The notes under the pieces were generated by a model that worked only from the letters and a program-made list of their open reading frames with translations, searched no databases and was not told where the DNA came from. The translations under genes were made by a program, and so were the position numbers. Of a stretch of DNA of 64,000 nt, positions 11,661 through 21,729 are shown piece after piece. This DNA comes from Ambrosia x helenae (lineage: Eukaryota; Streptophyta; Magnoliopsida; Asterales; Asteraceae). How positions within the stretch are numbered: the stretch's first letter is position 1; each line of letters begins with the position of its first letter. The DNA is taken from assembly GCA_030844895.1 (NCBI GenBank), contig CM061231.1:4904001-4968000 (forward strand). Reading direction: 5' to 3'.

Positions 11661-11948
11661 ACAATAATATAGTAAGAAAAAAAATTCTCCCCGTATTGCC
11701 CTCGTAAAAAAAACCCTCTTCCTCGTATTGCCCAATATTCGGAATATCAGACCCACATGCTTGACTAAACCCTAAGTCTGGAAATTAAAAAGTAAACCCT
11801 ATATGCCTCGTATTGGTCTATATGAGGCGTATGGGTACGAGGTTACAGACTCTTGAAGTCAGTGTGCAGTGTTTTGTCTTAAGTATGCCTCGTATAGACC
11901 TATACGAGGCATACTCAAGGTGTCTAAACAGATTTTAAGAGTGTCTAA

Positions 11949-13041
11949 GGGGGGATGAGGCGCCACCCGAATTGTTCACGGATACCTTCTACCAGCACGG
12001 TAACACCGCCGCCACCCACGCTGGTAGTGGTCCCGTGAACCGTTTTACTGGTTGTATCTACCGTGCTGGTACCGATTTTTTATTTTATTTTTGAGTTTTA
12101 TAAATGCTATTTTCCAAGGTTTGAACCGTTTTGTTTTTTAATTTTTACCGTTTGTGTTATAATTTTTTATTATTTTAACCGTTTGTTTTAAAATCTAATT
12201 AAATAAAAAAACATTAAAGATAAACATAAAAAAACTAAAATTCATTACTATTAAATATTAAACATAAACACAAAATACATTAAAAGAAATAAAAAAAACC
12301 TATAGTTGGCGCAACAGTTGCCATGCCTCGACATGGTCAAACATGTTGTCGTATCGAGCTGCATAGTCCATATGCGTGAACTCAATAGCCCACTCCGGTT
12401 CCATGTCTGGCTCCTCCCTCAACGTGTTCTCGTACAGGTTGGTCCACTGATCACACTTTATGTTGAGATCGGCCCACTTCCGCTGCAAGCTCACGATTGT
12501 CCGGTCATTGGTGCCGACGTGGCGGTTTAAATCGGCCAGCACATGCTCCCAAAAACCCTTCGGGTGGGAGCCCGAGACCCTCAAGCGTTGACGTTGTTGA
12601 ATCGAGGCGTCCTTGTAGCAGATCACCAAGGCAATCTCTTCTTTGGAGGTCTAGCGAGTCATCTTTGTGTGTGTGTGTTTGTTTATACGATGGTAAAAGT
12701 GAGTTTAACCCCACAGTTTGCTATGTTTATATACAAAAATTTTGAACGGTTCAAATTTAATTACTGAACGTTTTGGTGGAACTGTTTCAATGCTATTGAA
12801 TTCAATTGACAGTTTCCCAAATTGAATCGGTTGTGGGACGGTTGTAATAGTAAAAGTAATTAATATTTAACCTTTAAACCGTGTGAAATTAAAAAAAATT
12901 AGTGAACTTAAAAAAATAAATAAAAGAATCAGTGGAGTGTTGCCTCAAAAAAAGCAAAAAAGTGTTTCAGTAAAATAAATCAGTAAAGTGACGTGACATT
13001 GCAGAATTGGTTAAAATAAGTGAAAGAAAAAAATTACACTA
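11949..13041. mobile_element. PIF/Harbinger-like element 1 with Myb/SANT ORF
   Basis: The left end is TAA followed by GGGGGGATGAGGCGCCACC. A palindromic block of CAGCACGG...CCGTGCTGG type lies at 11985-12080. An antisense Myb/SANT ORF and a right subterminal region (12930-13035) match the neighbouring element 2 closely. The right TIR is missing: sequence stops at the TAA where element 2 begins. TAA/TTA target sites and a Myb-like ORF fit PIF/Harbinger, but no transposase ORF is present. Confidence 0.55.
12300..12662 (-). pseudogene. Myb/SANT-like transposon protein, with in-frame stop near start
   Basis: From the minus-strand ATG at 12662 the frame reads MTR, a TAG stop, then TSKEEIALVICYKDASIQQR and continues open to VEAWQLLRQL at 12300 (about 115 codons). 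A TAG replaces the expected tryptophan of the W..KEE SANT motif. It is a distant relative of the 9.3-kb and 10.9-kb ORFs, sharing the arrangement SANT helix, GTNDRTIVSLQRKWADLN, and a C-terminal W-Q-L-L-R. It is probably inactive. Confidence 0.6.
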
Positions 13042-13044
13042 TAA

Positions 13045-13223
13045 GGGGGGACGGGGCGCTACCAGAATTGGTCATGGGTACCTCACTACCAGCACGGTAA
13101 CATCGCCGCCATTATGCTGGTAGTGATCCCGTGAACCAAATTCGGGTTCTAGTTATCGTGCTGGTTCACAGAGGTGACACAAACTTTCACACAATTTTAT
13201 TCTTTTTTTTATGGTTTAGTCTC

Positions 13224-13256
<33 letters not shown>

Positions 13257-13694
13257 TCTCTCTCGTTACAAGGTTTTTTTTTTTTTTTAACCCTTATGAA
13301 AGATTGAAGATGAAGATGAAGATAAAGATGAAGATAGTGATAGATATAGTTGTTTATGCATAGATATGTGTATTGTGTGTGTAGTATATAGAGAGATTCA
13401 AAAAAGTTAGTACTTTTCTTTTGACTTTTAGAGCTAACTTTCAATTTTTTAATTTTATTTATTTTGCTCGTGACTTACAAGTCACTAGTTTTTAATTTTT
13501 TTTTATTTTATTATTATTATTATTATTGTTATTATTATGTATGAAAATAATTGATAGTTGGGTAAAGAATCAGTGGAGTGTTGGCTACAAAAAAAGTGTT
13601 TCAGTGAAGGAAATCAGTAAAGTGATGTGACAGTGCAGGATTGGTAGAAATGAGTGAAGTGAAAACACATTCAGTGAAGCGCCCCTTGTGCCCT
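13045..13694. mobile_element. PIF/Harbinger-like MITE (element 2)
   Basis: TIRs GGGGGGACGGGGCGCT (left) and AGCGCCCCTTGTGCCCT (right), flanked by TAA at 13042-13044 and 13695-13697. Both subterminal regions match element 1, so this is its internally deleted derivative. A (CT)n microsatellite (13220-13263) and a palindrome CTGGTAGTGATCCCGTGAAC lie inside. Confidence 0.7.
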
Positions 13695-13697
13695 TAA

Positions 13698-14060
13698 GAG
13701 ATGAAGCCTTCTATATAGACATAGACACAAATACATAGTTTTCTGGAATCCACATTCCATGTATGTCAATTCCATATGGACAGTTGCATCAAAATTGTTG
13801 ATGTGCATTTCTTTAAGGCCTGTCACGTTGCAATCACGTGAAAATGACATTCAAGTGGATGGTATGCATAAGATTTCTTTTCCAAAAAGATATGTTTTCT
13901 TAAAGGTACATTTTTTAACGGTCACCAAATTAAATCTTAGGGTCTTTTTGGTATCCAACAGATAAATCGAGTACTTCGAGAGTAACCCGAGTTGTCACAC
14001 AAGAATTCGTGAAAAAAGTCGGTAACTCATCTGTCCGTAGGCACGACTGTGAAAATACCA
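13698..14060. other. Intergenic, no feature seen
   Basis: AT-rich sequence with one short open frame (13759-13965) that has no recognisable motif and no conserved composition. Nothing could be assigned. Confidence 0.4.
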
Positions 14061-14067
14061 ATAAAAC

Positions 14068-14160
14068 CCAGCTGGCTTAAAAAATCGAACCTAAAATTCT
14101 CCGGGTCTTCTAACATTGCCCACCAATATCTCTACCATTGCACTACACTATGTTTTTTCC
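14068..14160 (-). mobile_element. Probable tRNA-derived SINE fragment
   Basis: The minus strand shows a Pol III A-box-like TGCAATGGTAGAG followed 45-50 nt later by a B-box-like GGTTCGATTTT. There is no cloverleaf acceptor stem, and poly(T)/poly(A) tracts flank it. Boundaries and TSD are not resolved. Confidence 0.4.
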
Positions 14161-14640
14161 TAAACAAAATTTTAGTCCTCATAAAAAGTCTTTATTAAAA
14201 GAAGTTAAATTTGAAATTAAAAAAAAATAAAAAAAAATAGTCTTCATAAAAAGTCTTTTCTTAAAAAAAGTTAAATATGAAATTAAATAAAATAAAATTT
14301 TAGTCGTCCTAAATTTTTCATTAAAAAAAAAAAGTTGAAGTTATAATTACATTCAGTGGCGAAGGTTAGTGAGGGGCTGAGGGCTTGGGGGTGCTCTGGC
14401 CCCCACCGTTTTGGCTTAGTTGTGAAAGTTTGTGATTTCCGTAGGTAATTTTTGTATGGATTGAGTCTGGCCCACACTGATTTGATAATCCAGCCCCTAT
14501 TGACATGAAAAATTGAGTTTGGCCACCGCCGATTTGATCTTCAAGTTTCGCCACTAATTAGAGACGCCTTTAAAAGTTAAAACACTACCTCAACCAAATC
14601 AAACTTACAATTATATATTACAACAAAAACATTAAAAATA
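14161..14640. other. Degenerate AT-rich repeats, no gene
   Basis: Two near-identical stretches at 14170-14230 and 14238-14300 (CTCATAAAAAGTCTTT / TTCATAAAAAGTCTTT) form a short tandem duplication of about 70 bp. The region after 14350 contains GGCCCCCACCGTTTTGGC-like sequence of a retroposon tail type common in plants. No gene is supported. Confidence 0.4.
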
Positions 14641-14649
14641 TTTCATAAA

Positions 14650-14875
14650 GGCCAAACGGGGCGGTCGATAACGACTGGCTGTAATGGCCGTGACCATAGC
14701 GAACACATCCTCGTTAGACTCGTGATAACTGTTTAATGTCACAGCTCGCGGCGTAAATCCCGGCTCATATTGATAAACAAAAGGAATTTTAATTAACCTA
14801 CCCGATTAGTCGAGAAACTTGGGCTGCCAACTAGAGCTGTAGAGCAGAACATATATAAATCAAAACGTAGTTACA
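14650..14875 (+). repeat. Duplicated promoter fragment of the DOG1-like gene
   Basis: This sequence matches the DOG1-like promoter in two blocks: 19255-19355 (ATTAGACTCGTGAT.ACTGTTTAATG, ACTCATATTGATAA) and 20706-20815 (CTTGGGCTGCC, GAACATATATAAATCAAAAC). Here the two blocks are contiguous at about 14776-14786, so this copy preserves the state before the 1.35-kb element inserted at 19361. It contains the TATATAAA box but no DOG1 coding sequence follows. Confidence 0.75.
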
Positions 14876-14916
14876 ACTTACAAAAACCTATTATATATGA
14901 ACCCATAACAAAAACC

Positions 14917-14985
14917 TATTGATGGCTCAATAGTAAGACTCCTTGGTTCTAATAGACGGACCCAAGTTTGATTCTTTCCAATGAC
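14917..14985 (+). mobile_element. Possible tRNA-derived SINE head
   Basis: An A-box-like TGGCTCAATAGTAAG is followed at tRNA-like spacing by a degenerate B box (AAGTTTGATTC). This arrangement resembles plant SINE heads. No tail or TSD could be set. Weak call. Confidence 0.3.
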
Positions 14986-15122
14986 TGTTTTTTATTCCGG
15001 TAGAAGCTTTGTTAATGAGATGCGAGTATAATATTATTTCGGTACTTTGTATTCGTCTATATCCACTTCTCCATTAATTTCGCTATCTATTTCAACTTTA
15101 TCCATATCCATGTGCTGTGCCT

Positions 15123-15303
15123 TTTTTTTTTTTTTAAACGGAGAAGGAGATAATTTTATTCCACACGGAAAACCAAAAACATAACGAGTACAAAGACAAA
15201 ATTTCCTAACCAGAGGTTAGAAAACCGGAAGTAAAGAAAAAAGATACCGATGACTAACTATCGCCAATCAAATACAAAGACTATTAATCTCCCAACCAAA
15301 GAA
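15123..15303 (-). mobile_element. 5'-truncated LINE tail with 15-bp TSD
   Basis: A poly(T) run at the left, i.e. a poly(A) tail on the minus strand, with AATAAAATTATC upstream of it. The insert is bounded by the direct repeat CCATGTGCTGTGCCT (15108-15122 and 15304-15318). A long TSD plus A-tail is the signature of target-primed reverse transcription. Only about 180 bp of 3' sequence was copied. Confidence 0.8.
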
Positions 15304-15381
15304 CCATGTGCTGTGCCTCTTGAACCCTGGAAACCCAAATGTGTTGGATTATTGAATATACATAGAAAACCATAGCATGAT

Positions 15382-16257
15382 ATGGCTTATTGGAGTATTA
15401 AAATAACTAAAAAGCATTTTTATACAGCATTTATGAGAAGTAGGCTACAAAAAACCTTGGCGAATGCTCTGTTTAGCAAAACTGCTCAGAGCCTGGGAGA
15501 AGTTTTTAAGTTGTCCTCCCGCCAAAAGGCGGTGATTGAATGTCTAAAGGGTCCTCATGCTCAGGATTTTTTGACCGTTACCCCGATTGAGGGTTTGGGT
15601 CAATGCATGTCTGCAGTGGAGTACAGGGCTATACTCAAGTACCGGTTGATGATCCCTATGTATCCGGAAGATGAAACATGCCCCATCTGCCGTAAAGTTT
15701 GCATGGATAAATACGGGGAGCATGCAATTCATTGCAAGGAGCTCCCTGGTTTCAAATATCGGCATGACTGGGTGATGGACGTTTTGTGGGATATCCTGAG
15801 AAGAGCTGGGATTTCTGCCAAAAAGGAGGCCCCTGTAAATTTTCTCACAGACCCTGCGGAAGGGAGATCCACCCTACGACCAGCAGATCTGCTTGTCTTT
15901 GGTTGGGAGAGGGGGAAACATGCCTGTGTGGACCTCACAGGGGTATCTCCTTTGGTTGGGTTAAGGGAAACAGGGTTTGTAGCTGGGCAAGCATCGAGAA
16001 AGGCGGAATCGAAGAAAGTATATAAGCATGCCAAAGCTTGTGAAGATAACCAACATATCTTTATCCCTTTGGCCTTTGATACCTTTGGCTCCCTAGCACC
16101 AGAAGCTATTCGTTTCTTGACTAGGGTCCAACGGGTCGTCCACAGCAATAGTTCATCTCCAGGGGGGCAAGGATTTGTTTTTGGTAGACTAGGATTCGCA
16201 ATTCAGAAAGGGGTGGCGGCGCAGCTTGTTGCCCGTCTACCTTCTATTGTGATGTAA
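15382..16257 (+). pseudogene. C-terminal part of a LINE protein with CCHC and restriction-like endonuclease motifs
   Basis: A 291-codon open frame. Residues ~100-120 hold C-P-I-C...H...C (CPICRKVCMDKYGEHAIHC), a CCHC knuckle. About 20 residues later comes KYRHDWVMD, then RPADLLVFGW and ACVDLTGVSPL. A CCHC knuckle followed by an RHD and a (K/R)PD...D.. core matches the layout of R2-type LINE C-termini with a restriction-like (PD-(D/E)XK) endonuclease. Similar plant proteins are often mislabelled 'auxilin-like' or 'reverse transcriptase'. The polymerase domain expected upstream is absent: before the ATG lie stop-rich DNA and another LINE tail. This is therefore a truncated copy, though the remaining frame is intact. 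The ATG is only the first in the frame, not necessarily a true start. Confidence 0.7.
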
Positions 16258-16322
16258 CTTTCGTATTTTGTTTTAATGTCTAAAACGTTATTTGAATGAA
16301 AAAAGTTATTATATTTGTAAGT

Positions 16323-16665
16323 AAAATGGTGCTACAGTAGGATTTTTGTGTTGTGTGCATATGGTGTGTGTTAGGGATGAACTTGTGTATTTGGTGAATT
16401 CGTAAGTTCAACTTGCGGATCGTGCTGATGCGACTGCTGCTCGACGATGAGTAGGAGAGAAGGAATGAGTTGACATGTAATTTGCAAGTTGAACTTGCGG
16501 ATTATCCTACTCATATATCGGCCCACATGCATTCTGCTCCTTCTCTCCTAGTCACCAAGCCAAATCAGCCTAATCCGCAACTTCAAGTTGCGGATTCACC
16601 AAATTACCAAATGTCCTTCTGACACACACCAAATGCACAAAAAAATCTCACTGTAGCACTATTTT
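16323..16665. mobile_element. Foldback MITE
   Basis: Inverted ends AAAATGGTGCTACAGTAGG and CACTGTAGCACTATTTT extend inward (TGTGTGTTAGG/ TCTGACACACACC; CTTGCGGATTATCC and AATCCGCAACTTCAAG), so most of the 343 bp can fold on itself. There is no coding capacity. TSDs are unclear. It lies about 65 bp after the LINE fragment. Confidence 0.65.
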
Positions 16666-16722
16666 GCTAAAAAAATCATTTTAACAAGTGAATTTGAAAA
16701 GCAAACTTATTTATTATGATCT

Positions 16723-17390
16723 TGTTAGGATCTGAGTGGGTTGTTTTTATTGTTTAACTAATGAAAGATGAAAGAAGTTAATCTATAAATAGAAAGTGCA
16801 GCGGAATAATAAACTATGAATCAAAACAAAGAGAATAATTGTTTTAGAATCGAATGCTTTCATAAATCTAATGATTACAACGATTGCACAAGTACTCCCC
16901 CTCAGCCTGATCACTCTGTGTAAGTTTGTCTAAGAGAATGTTTTGAGTGATGGATAGAACAGTACATGCACTGTTCTATTTATAAACAATCTAAACCACT
17001 GATGACCTATGGCTGACGTCACCTAAGACAGTGACATTTAACATAATAATAACAACATAAAACATCTGATAAAACAAACACTGTTGCATAGGAAACTTCT
17101 GATATCTAAACAGCTGATATGTAAACCTCTGATAGCTTGGATCATCTGTTGGAGCCTAAGTGCTGTTGGCTCTAAGAGACCTTGTGTCTTCAGTACTTTA
17201 ATCAGCAGTTGTTTCTTTATCAGTCCTTTGTGATCAGCAGTTGTTTAGCAGTTGTTGGGGTACAACAGATGTTAGAGTCAACAGTCTTTTGGGAGAAGTA
17301 ACTTGTAAATGCTGATTTTATTCTTGATTATATATAGCATGTTTTGGCTTTTCAAATTATCTGTTCTTCTCCAGGTCAGCAGACCCAACA
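16723..17390 (-). mobile_element. Solo LTR, Copia-like
   Basis: TG...CA ends (TGTTAGGATCTG / CAGACCCAACA on the plus strand), 668 bp, flanked by the perfect 5-bp repeat GATCT (16718-16722, 17391-17395). The minus strand contains TTTATAAATAG upstream of the pyrimidine-rich half and GGGGGAGTACTTG, which suggests the LTR reads on the minus strand. No internal domain remains, so an unequal LTR-LTR exchange probably removed it. Confidence 0.85.
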
Positions 17391-17486
17391 GATCTTAAGG
17401 AAGCTCCAAGGCATATTTAACAAAAAGAGACGATTCTTTAAATTATTTCTGGCCATCCTGCCTCCGGGCTCCAGCGACCACACTTA

Positions 17487-17804
17487 GAGCATTCCCATTA
17501 GAGGATCCAAATCACATCCGTCAAATTACCCTAAAAATCACTATTCTACCCCAAAAATTTCTCTCTCTTTCTTAAATAAATAATATTTTTTTTCATACTT
17601 TTATCATTATATTTTTTATACTCACTCACAACCAATTACAAAAATATTAAAATATAAATAGGGGTGAACAATGTCCTCCAAATATAGTGGTGAACAGTGC
17701 TACCACCAAATATTCTCTCTCCTCCACTCACAACCACTCACACTCACCCCATATAATTTAAAGGGAACACTCACATACTTTTAGTGGACCAAATGTGAAT
17801 GCTC
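17487..17804. mobile_element. Tourist-like MITE, copy A
   Basis: Ends GAGCATTCCCA and TGTGAATGCTC with TTA on both sides (17484-17486, 17805-17807). AT-rich interior with CACTCACAACCACTCAC motifs, closely matching the element at 54636-54941. The 3-bp TTA/TAA target and the size indicate PIF/Harbinger-derived MITEs. Confidence 0.85.
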
Positions 17805-17989
17805 TTAGTCCGACCACCCATCTTCACTTCGAGTTTTGCTTTCTAAATTTTTACTATCTTTAAGTTTATCTATGAATCGATGAATAAGTTTTTGTTAATT
17901 GGTGGAACTCTCAATAGTTGAATGATCGTGTGAAAGATATGATATGAAAAATTAAAATTTAATGATTTGTTAATTTGATTTTATGTATA

Positions 17990-18878
17990 TCTATATCTAT
18001 TCTATACTATGTTATAAAGCATTTCTCAAGGACTTCTTAAATTTTAAGAGGTATAAATTTAGATGCTTATGATACAACACACAATGCATAAAATAACTAC
18101 TTTTGAGAGGCAAATATGTCTTTAGAACACCATATTTAATCAAAGGAAAGTCAAGAGTCAAGAGATGTTTATGAAACCTCACTACATTCAATTTTATAAT
18201 TACATTAAACATATTAAATAGAAAACATATAAAAAACAATTCATAATGCAGTTTGAATTCTGAAAGTATTCATACACATATGCCTAATCTGATCTAAACT
18301 ATATGATCACCGGATTCAACGACCGAAGAAGAAAGCTTCTGTTTAATTTAGCCATATCTAATTATCTATATTCATACACGTAAACATGCCTAATCTGATC
18401 TAAACTATATGATCACCGGATTCAACTACCGAAGAAGAAAGCTTCTGTTTAATCTAGCTATCTCTAATTATGTCTATGCAGGTTAGGAGATTAAGTTTCC
18501 TAAACCCTATATTAGAATTTATATATTGATGTATTGTACTTGTAACTCCTTATAGCACCCAAATAATAAGAATCGTTATACATTTTACACATTTTTTGTA
18601 GGTTACGATTTTAGTAAAATCTGACTCACAATGCATCATACTATCTTACTAATCGTTTTCAAAAGTTGAGAATCTACAGAGAAAATTAATGAATATATAT
18701 AGTTTGATACAATTATTCTTTACTTGAGATGAGAATATTTATGTCATGTTTTTACAAGTATTTTTTTAACTTAATATATCATTTAAACAAAAAGTTTTGG
18801 ATGTATTTTACATCACAATGAATTGATACATTTTGATGCAATTTTTACTTCCGCCGCAACGCGCGGGTTACTCACTAG
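17990..18878 (+). mobile_element. Non-autonomous Helitron
   Basis: The 5' end is one of three nested TC starts (17990, 17996 or 18001; TCTATACTATGTTATAAAGC). The 3' end is a GC-rich hairpin (CCGCCGCAACGCGCGGG) then TTACTCACTAG and a host T at 18879. Only a 3' end of this form and an A at 17989/17995 support the limits. The interior holds no Rep/Hel gene. Sequences just outside both ends resemble each other (AATAGTTGAATGAT), suggesting an older tandem duplication of the target region. Confidence 0.75.
18270..18478. repeat. Tandem duplication (~100 bp x 2) inside the Helitron
   Basis: Two consecutive copies share TGCCTAATCTGATCTAAAC, ATGATCACCGGATTCAAC and GAAGAAGAAAGCTTCTG, with a handful of differences. 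No coding role is apparent. Confidence 0.8.
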
Positions 18879-18879
18879 T

Positions 18880-19250
18880 CTTTTACAAATCGAAAGTTTT
18901 GTTAGTTGGTTCAACTTTGAATAGTTGAATGATTATGTGAAAGTGTAAGTTTGAATTTATCTACCATTGATGAAAAAGTTTTGTTAACCGGTTGAGAATG
19001 TAATGCAATGTTTTTAAATGATAAATACTCGTATGGAACTATTGTTGGTAGTTTTTTTATTCGTAAAGACCATCCTATTTATATTATGTATTTTAAAATT
19101 ATAATGATGTTTTTTTTCATTATTATATTGTATTTTTTATTATAGGATTGATTTATCCGAATCGAATCGTCGACCCGGCCCGAATTTTTATATGTTCTGT
19201 CATTTGAAATTAGAGCATCTAAAATGATGAACCCACTGGGAAAAAAAAAA
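18880..19250. other. Intergenic, no gene seen
   Basis: AT-rich DNA with weak similarity to the left flank of the Helitron. The short minus-strand frame at 19079-19321 has no recognisable motif. Confidence 0.4.
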
Positions 19251-19662
19251 CTGAATCCGCCACTAGCCATGACCATCACGAGCACATCCTCATTAGACTC
19301 GTGATGACTGTTTAATGCCATAGCTTGCCATGTACATCCCGACTCATATTGATAAAAAAAGAGTCAAATGCCAATTTCGTCCCAGAGGTTTGGTCCAGTT
19401 TGTCACTTTAGTACAAAAAAAGTTTTTTCTTTTTTGAAATTCAACACCTGTGGTTTGAATCTTTTTTGCTATTTTCGTCCTTTTTCAATATCTCAGTTAA
19501 AAACTGACGTTAAGTCAGAGGTATTTTTGTCTTTTTACCTACAATTTAAAATTTTAATAAAAAAATCTTTCATTTTTCCTAAAAAATCAACCTTACCCCA
19601 CCCCTATATATATCTCTCTCCCTCTCCCTCTCTCCTTCCCTCCCTCCCTCTCCCCCTTCCTC

Positions 19663-19668
19663 TATTAT

Positions 19669-19743
<75 letters not shown>
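19663..19743. repeat. (AAT)n microsatellite
   Basis: About 26 AAT units followed by (CAT)n. A second (AAT)n tract lies at 20168-20213. Both are inside the Mutator-like element. Confidence 0.95.
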
Positions 19744-19854
19744 CATCATCATCATCATCGAGTCCTTCTAACCAGTAACCATCACAAACCACCATTAGCC
19801 ATCATCAACAAAACCCCCCCACACTAACCAGTAACCACCACAGTCACCGCTCGG

Positions 19855-20091
19855 GTGGGAATGCGAGCCCGAACTCAGCTTTCGGCTCGGGTGAATTCTT
19901 TTTCTGATAAACCGGGTTGGACTTGTATATTAGAGGCTTTGAGGTGGGTTAAGACTTTGTTGGCTAAGGATGTGAAGGAGATGAGGTTGTTGCGAGCTGG
20001 TAGTGGGGTTGACGGTTGTGATGTGGCGGCTCTGGCGGAGAGATGGCGGAGGCCAGCGAGGTGGATCAGGTTTAAGCCGCTCATTCTCTAA
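19855..20091 (+). other. GC-richer ORF inside the Mutator-like element, possible captured fragment
   Basis: A 78-codon frame (SDKPGWTCILEALRWVKTLL..., then AALAERWRRPARWIRFKPL). Its GC content stands out from the AT-rich surroundings, as expected for a host gene fragment carried by a Pack-MULE. I do not recognise the protein. The start is uncertain and the function unknown. Confidence 0.3.
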
Positions 20092-20164
20092 TCAACGTCC
20101 ACCATTTTTTATTAGTTTTTCTATTAATTAATATTGTTGATGATGTTGAATGAGTACATGAGTG

Positions 20165-20214
<50 letters not shown>

Positions 20215-20786
20215 TTATGGGGATTTATGTAATTGGAAATTAAAAACAGTAATGTGAAATGAGAGGGTTTTTATGAGAAGGAAATCTGATGATTGTTGAA
20301 GGTGGTGGTTATGGTGGAGCATGCGGTGGAGGTGGTGGTTATGGTGAAGGACGTGGTGGAGATGGTGGGTATTCTAAAGAGAGAAACGAGGAGAGAGAGA
20401 GAGTGTGTGTGAGTGGGTGGTGATATTGTTAGGGTTTTAATCTTTAAAGGGGGAAGAAGATGACTGATAGTTTTTTTTTATTAAAATAATCATAGAATGA
20501 AATGTTTAAATTGTCTCTCATTAAGTAGGCAAAATAACAAGCATACCCCTGACTTTAACGACAATTTTCAACTGAGTTAGTGAAAAAAATGAAAAAAAAA
20601 AATTCAAACCTCAAATATTGAATTGCAAAAAAGAACTTTATGTACTGAAGTGATAAAGTAAACCAAAGAAAAAAAAAGATAAGAGATGAAATTGAAATTT
20701 AACTCAAAGAAAGGAAAAGGAATTTTAATAACCCCACCCGATAAAGTCGATAACCTTGGGCTGCCCGCTAGAGCGGTAAAGCAGAA

Positions 20787-20799
20787 CATATATAAATCA
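20787..20799 (+). promoter_or_regulatory. TATA box of the DOG1-like gene
   Basis: CATATATAAATC lies about 40 bp upstream of the ATG at 20835, leaving a very short leader. The same box is kept in the duplicated promoter at about 14855. Upstream sequence beyond about 20705 is transposon, so the native distal promoter now lies before 19361. Confidence 0.7.
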
Positions 20800-20834
20800 A
20801 AACATAATTACTATACAATCCAATTTTACATAAT

Positions 20835-21560
20835 ATGGACTTTCCCAAATTTTACGAAACATGGCTCGAAGAGCTCCTCCACCTTACTAACCCCCTCCTT
20901 CCACCATCACCGACCACCACCACCGTCACCAACGACCACCACGACCAACTCGTCAACAAACTCATGCACCACTTCTCCGAATTCAACCGAGTCATGTCAC
21001 TCGCCGCCACCAAAAACATCCTCTCCATCTTCTCCTCCCGTTGGTCCACCACCCTCGAACACTCCCTCCACTGGATCGCCGGTTGGCGACCCACCACCCT
21101 TTTCCACCTTATCTACACCGAATCTGGCTTCCTTTTCGAGTCCCGAATGCTCGAAATCATCCACGGCCTCAAAACCGGCGATTTGGGCGACCTTTCGCCG
21201 GTTCAGTTGACACGCGTCAGCGAGTTGCAATGTGAGACCGTTCCCCTAGAAAACGCCGTCACCCGTGAGCTGTCCAAGTGGCAGGATGACGCGTTTGACG
21301 TAGTGACCGGGTCGTGTTTAGACGTTGATAAGATGGAGCGCCTCGTGAAGGTTGTGGACAAGGCTAACGAGCTACGGCTGCGGACTTTGGAGGCGGTGGT
21401 GGAGCTTCTTACTCCGCAACAGGCGGTTGAATTGCTGGTGGCGGCCGCGCGGTTGTGGTTTGGGATACGTAGGTGGGGTTTAAAACATGACCACGAACGT
21501 ATGGGAATGACGGACGATGTTTGTTCCAGTGGAGACCATCCACTGGAACCAACCGCGTAG
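20835..21560 (+). CDS. DOG1-domain protein (DOG1-like)
   Basis: A single-exon gene of 241 codons with a TGA/TAG-free frame. DOG1 family hallmarks are FYETWLEELLHL at residues ~6-17, LAATKNILSIFSSRW (~56-70), and WIAGWRPTTLFHLIYTESG (~79-98). Members are nuclear regulators linked to seed dormancy, or TGA-type partner domains. This copy lacks a bZIP, so it belongs to the DOG1/DOGL group. A threonine-rich segment (PPSPTTTTVTNDHHD, ~23-37) is a species-specific insertion. The coding sequence is GC-rich compared with its surroundings. It looks functional, but its distal promoter has been displaced by the 1.35-kb Mutator-like element. The exact DOGL ortholog cannot be fixed by eye. Confidence 0.9.
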   Translation: MDFPKFYETWLEELLHLTNPLLPPSPTTTTVTNDHHDQLVNKLMHHFSEFNRVMSLAATKNILSIFSSRWSTTLEHSLHWIAGWRPTTLFHLIYTESGFLFESRMLEIIHGLKTGDLGDLSPVQLTRVSELQCETVPLENAVTRELSKWQDDAFDVVTGSCLDVDKMERLVKVVDKANELRLRTLEAVVELLTPQQAVELLVAAARLWFGIRRWGLKHDHERMGMTDDVCSSGDHPLEPTA

Positions 21561-21729
21561 CCGCCACCAGTTATTTCCTTACAAGTGTTTAAATCAAATG
21601 AGAACCAAGAATATATTTGCGTGTCGTGCTTTGAATGATAAAAGTTGCATAATCTATTTGCGTGTCGTGCTTTGAATGGGGTATATGCTTCCGCAGTTTT
21701 TCTCTACCGATATCTTAGTTATCTTTAAT

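Larger units (their letters stand above)
19361..20705. mobile_element. Mutator-like element in the DOG1-like promoter
   Basis: Long imperfect TIRs of about 100-170 bp: left GAGTCAAATGCCAATTTCGTC..., right read in reverse GAGTTAAATTTCAATTTCATC..., both continuing with TTTGGT, TCACTT and a run rich in TTTTTT. Flanks are A-rich, so the 9-bp TSD is ambiguous. The uninterrupted target is preserved at 14776-14790. Inside are two (AAT)n microsatellites and one short GC-richer ORF, but no MURA transposase. Confidence 0.65.

Noticed and set aside
20852..21235. Alternative-frame ORFs overlapping the DOG1-like gene
   Set aside because: Shadows caused by the GC-rich coding sequence; only the 20835-21560 frame shows family motifs.
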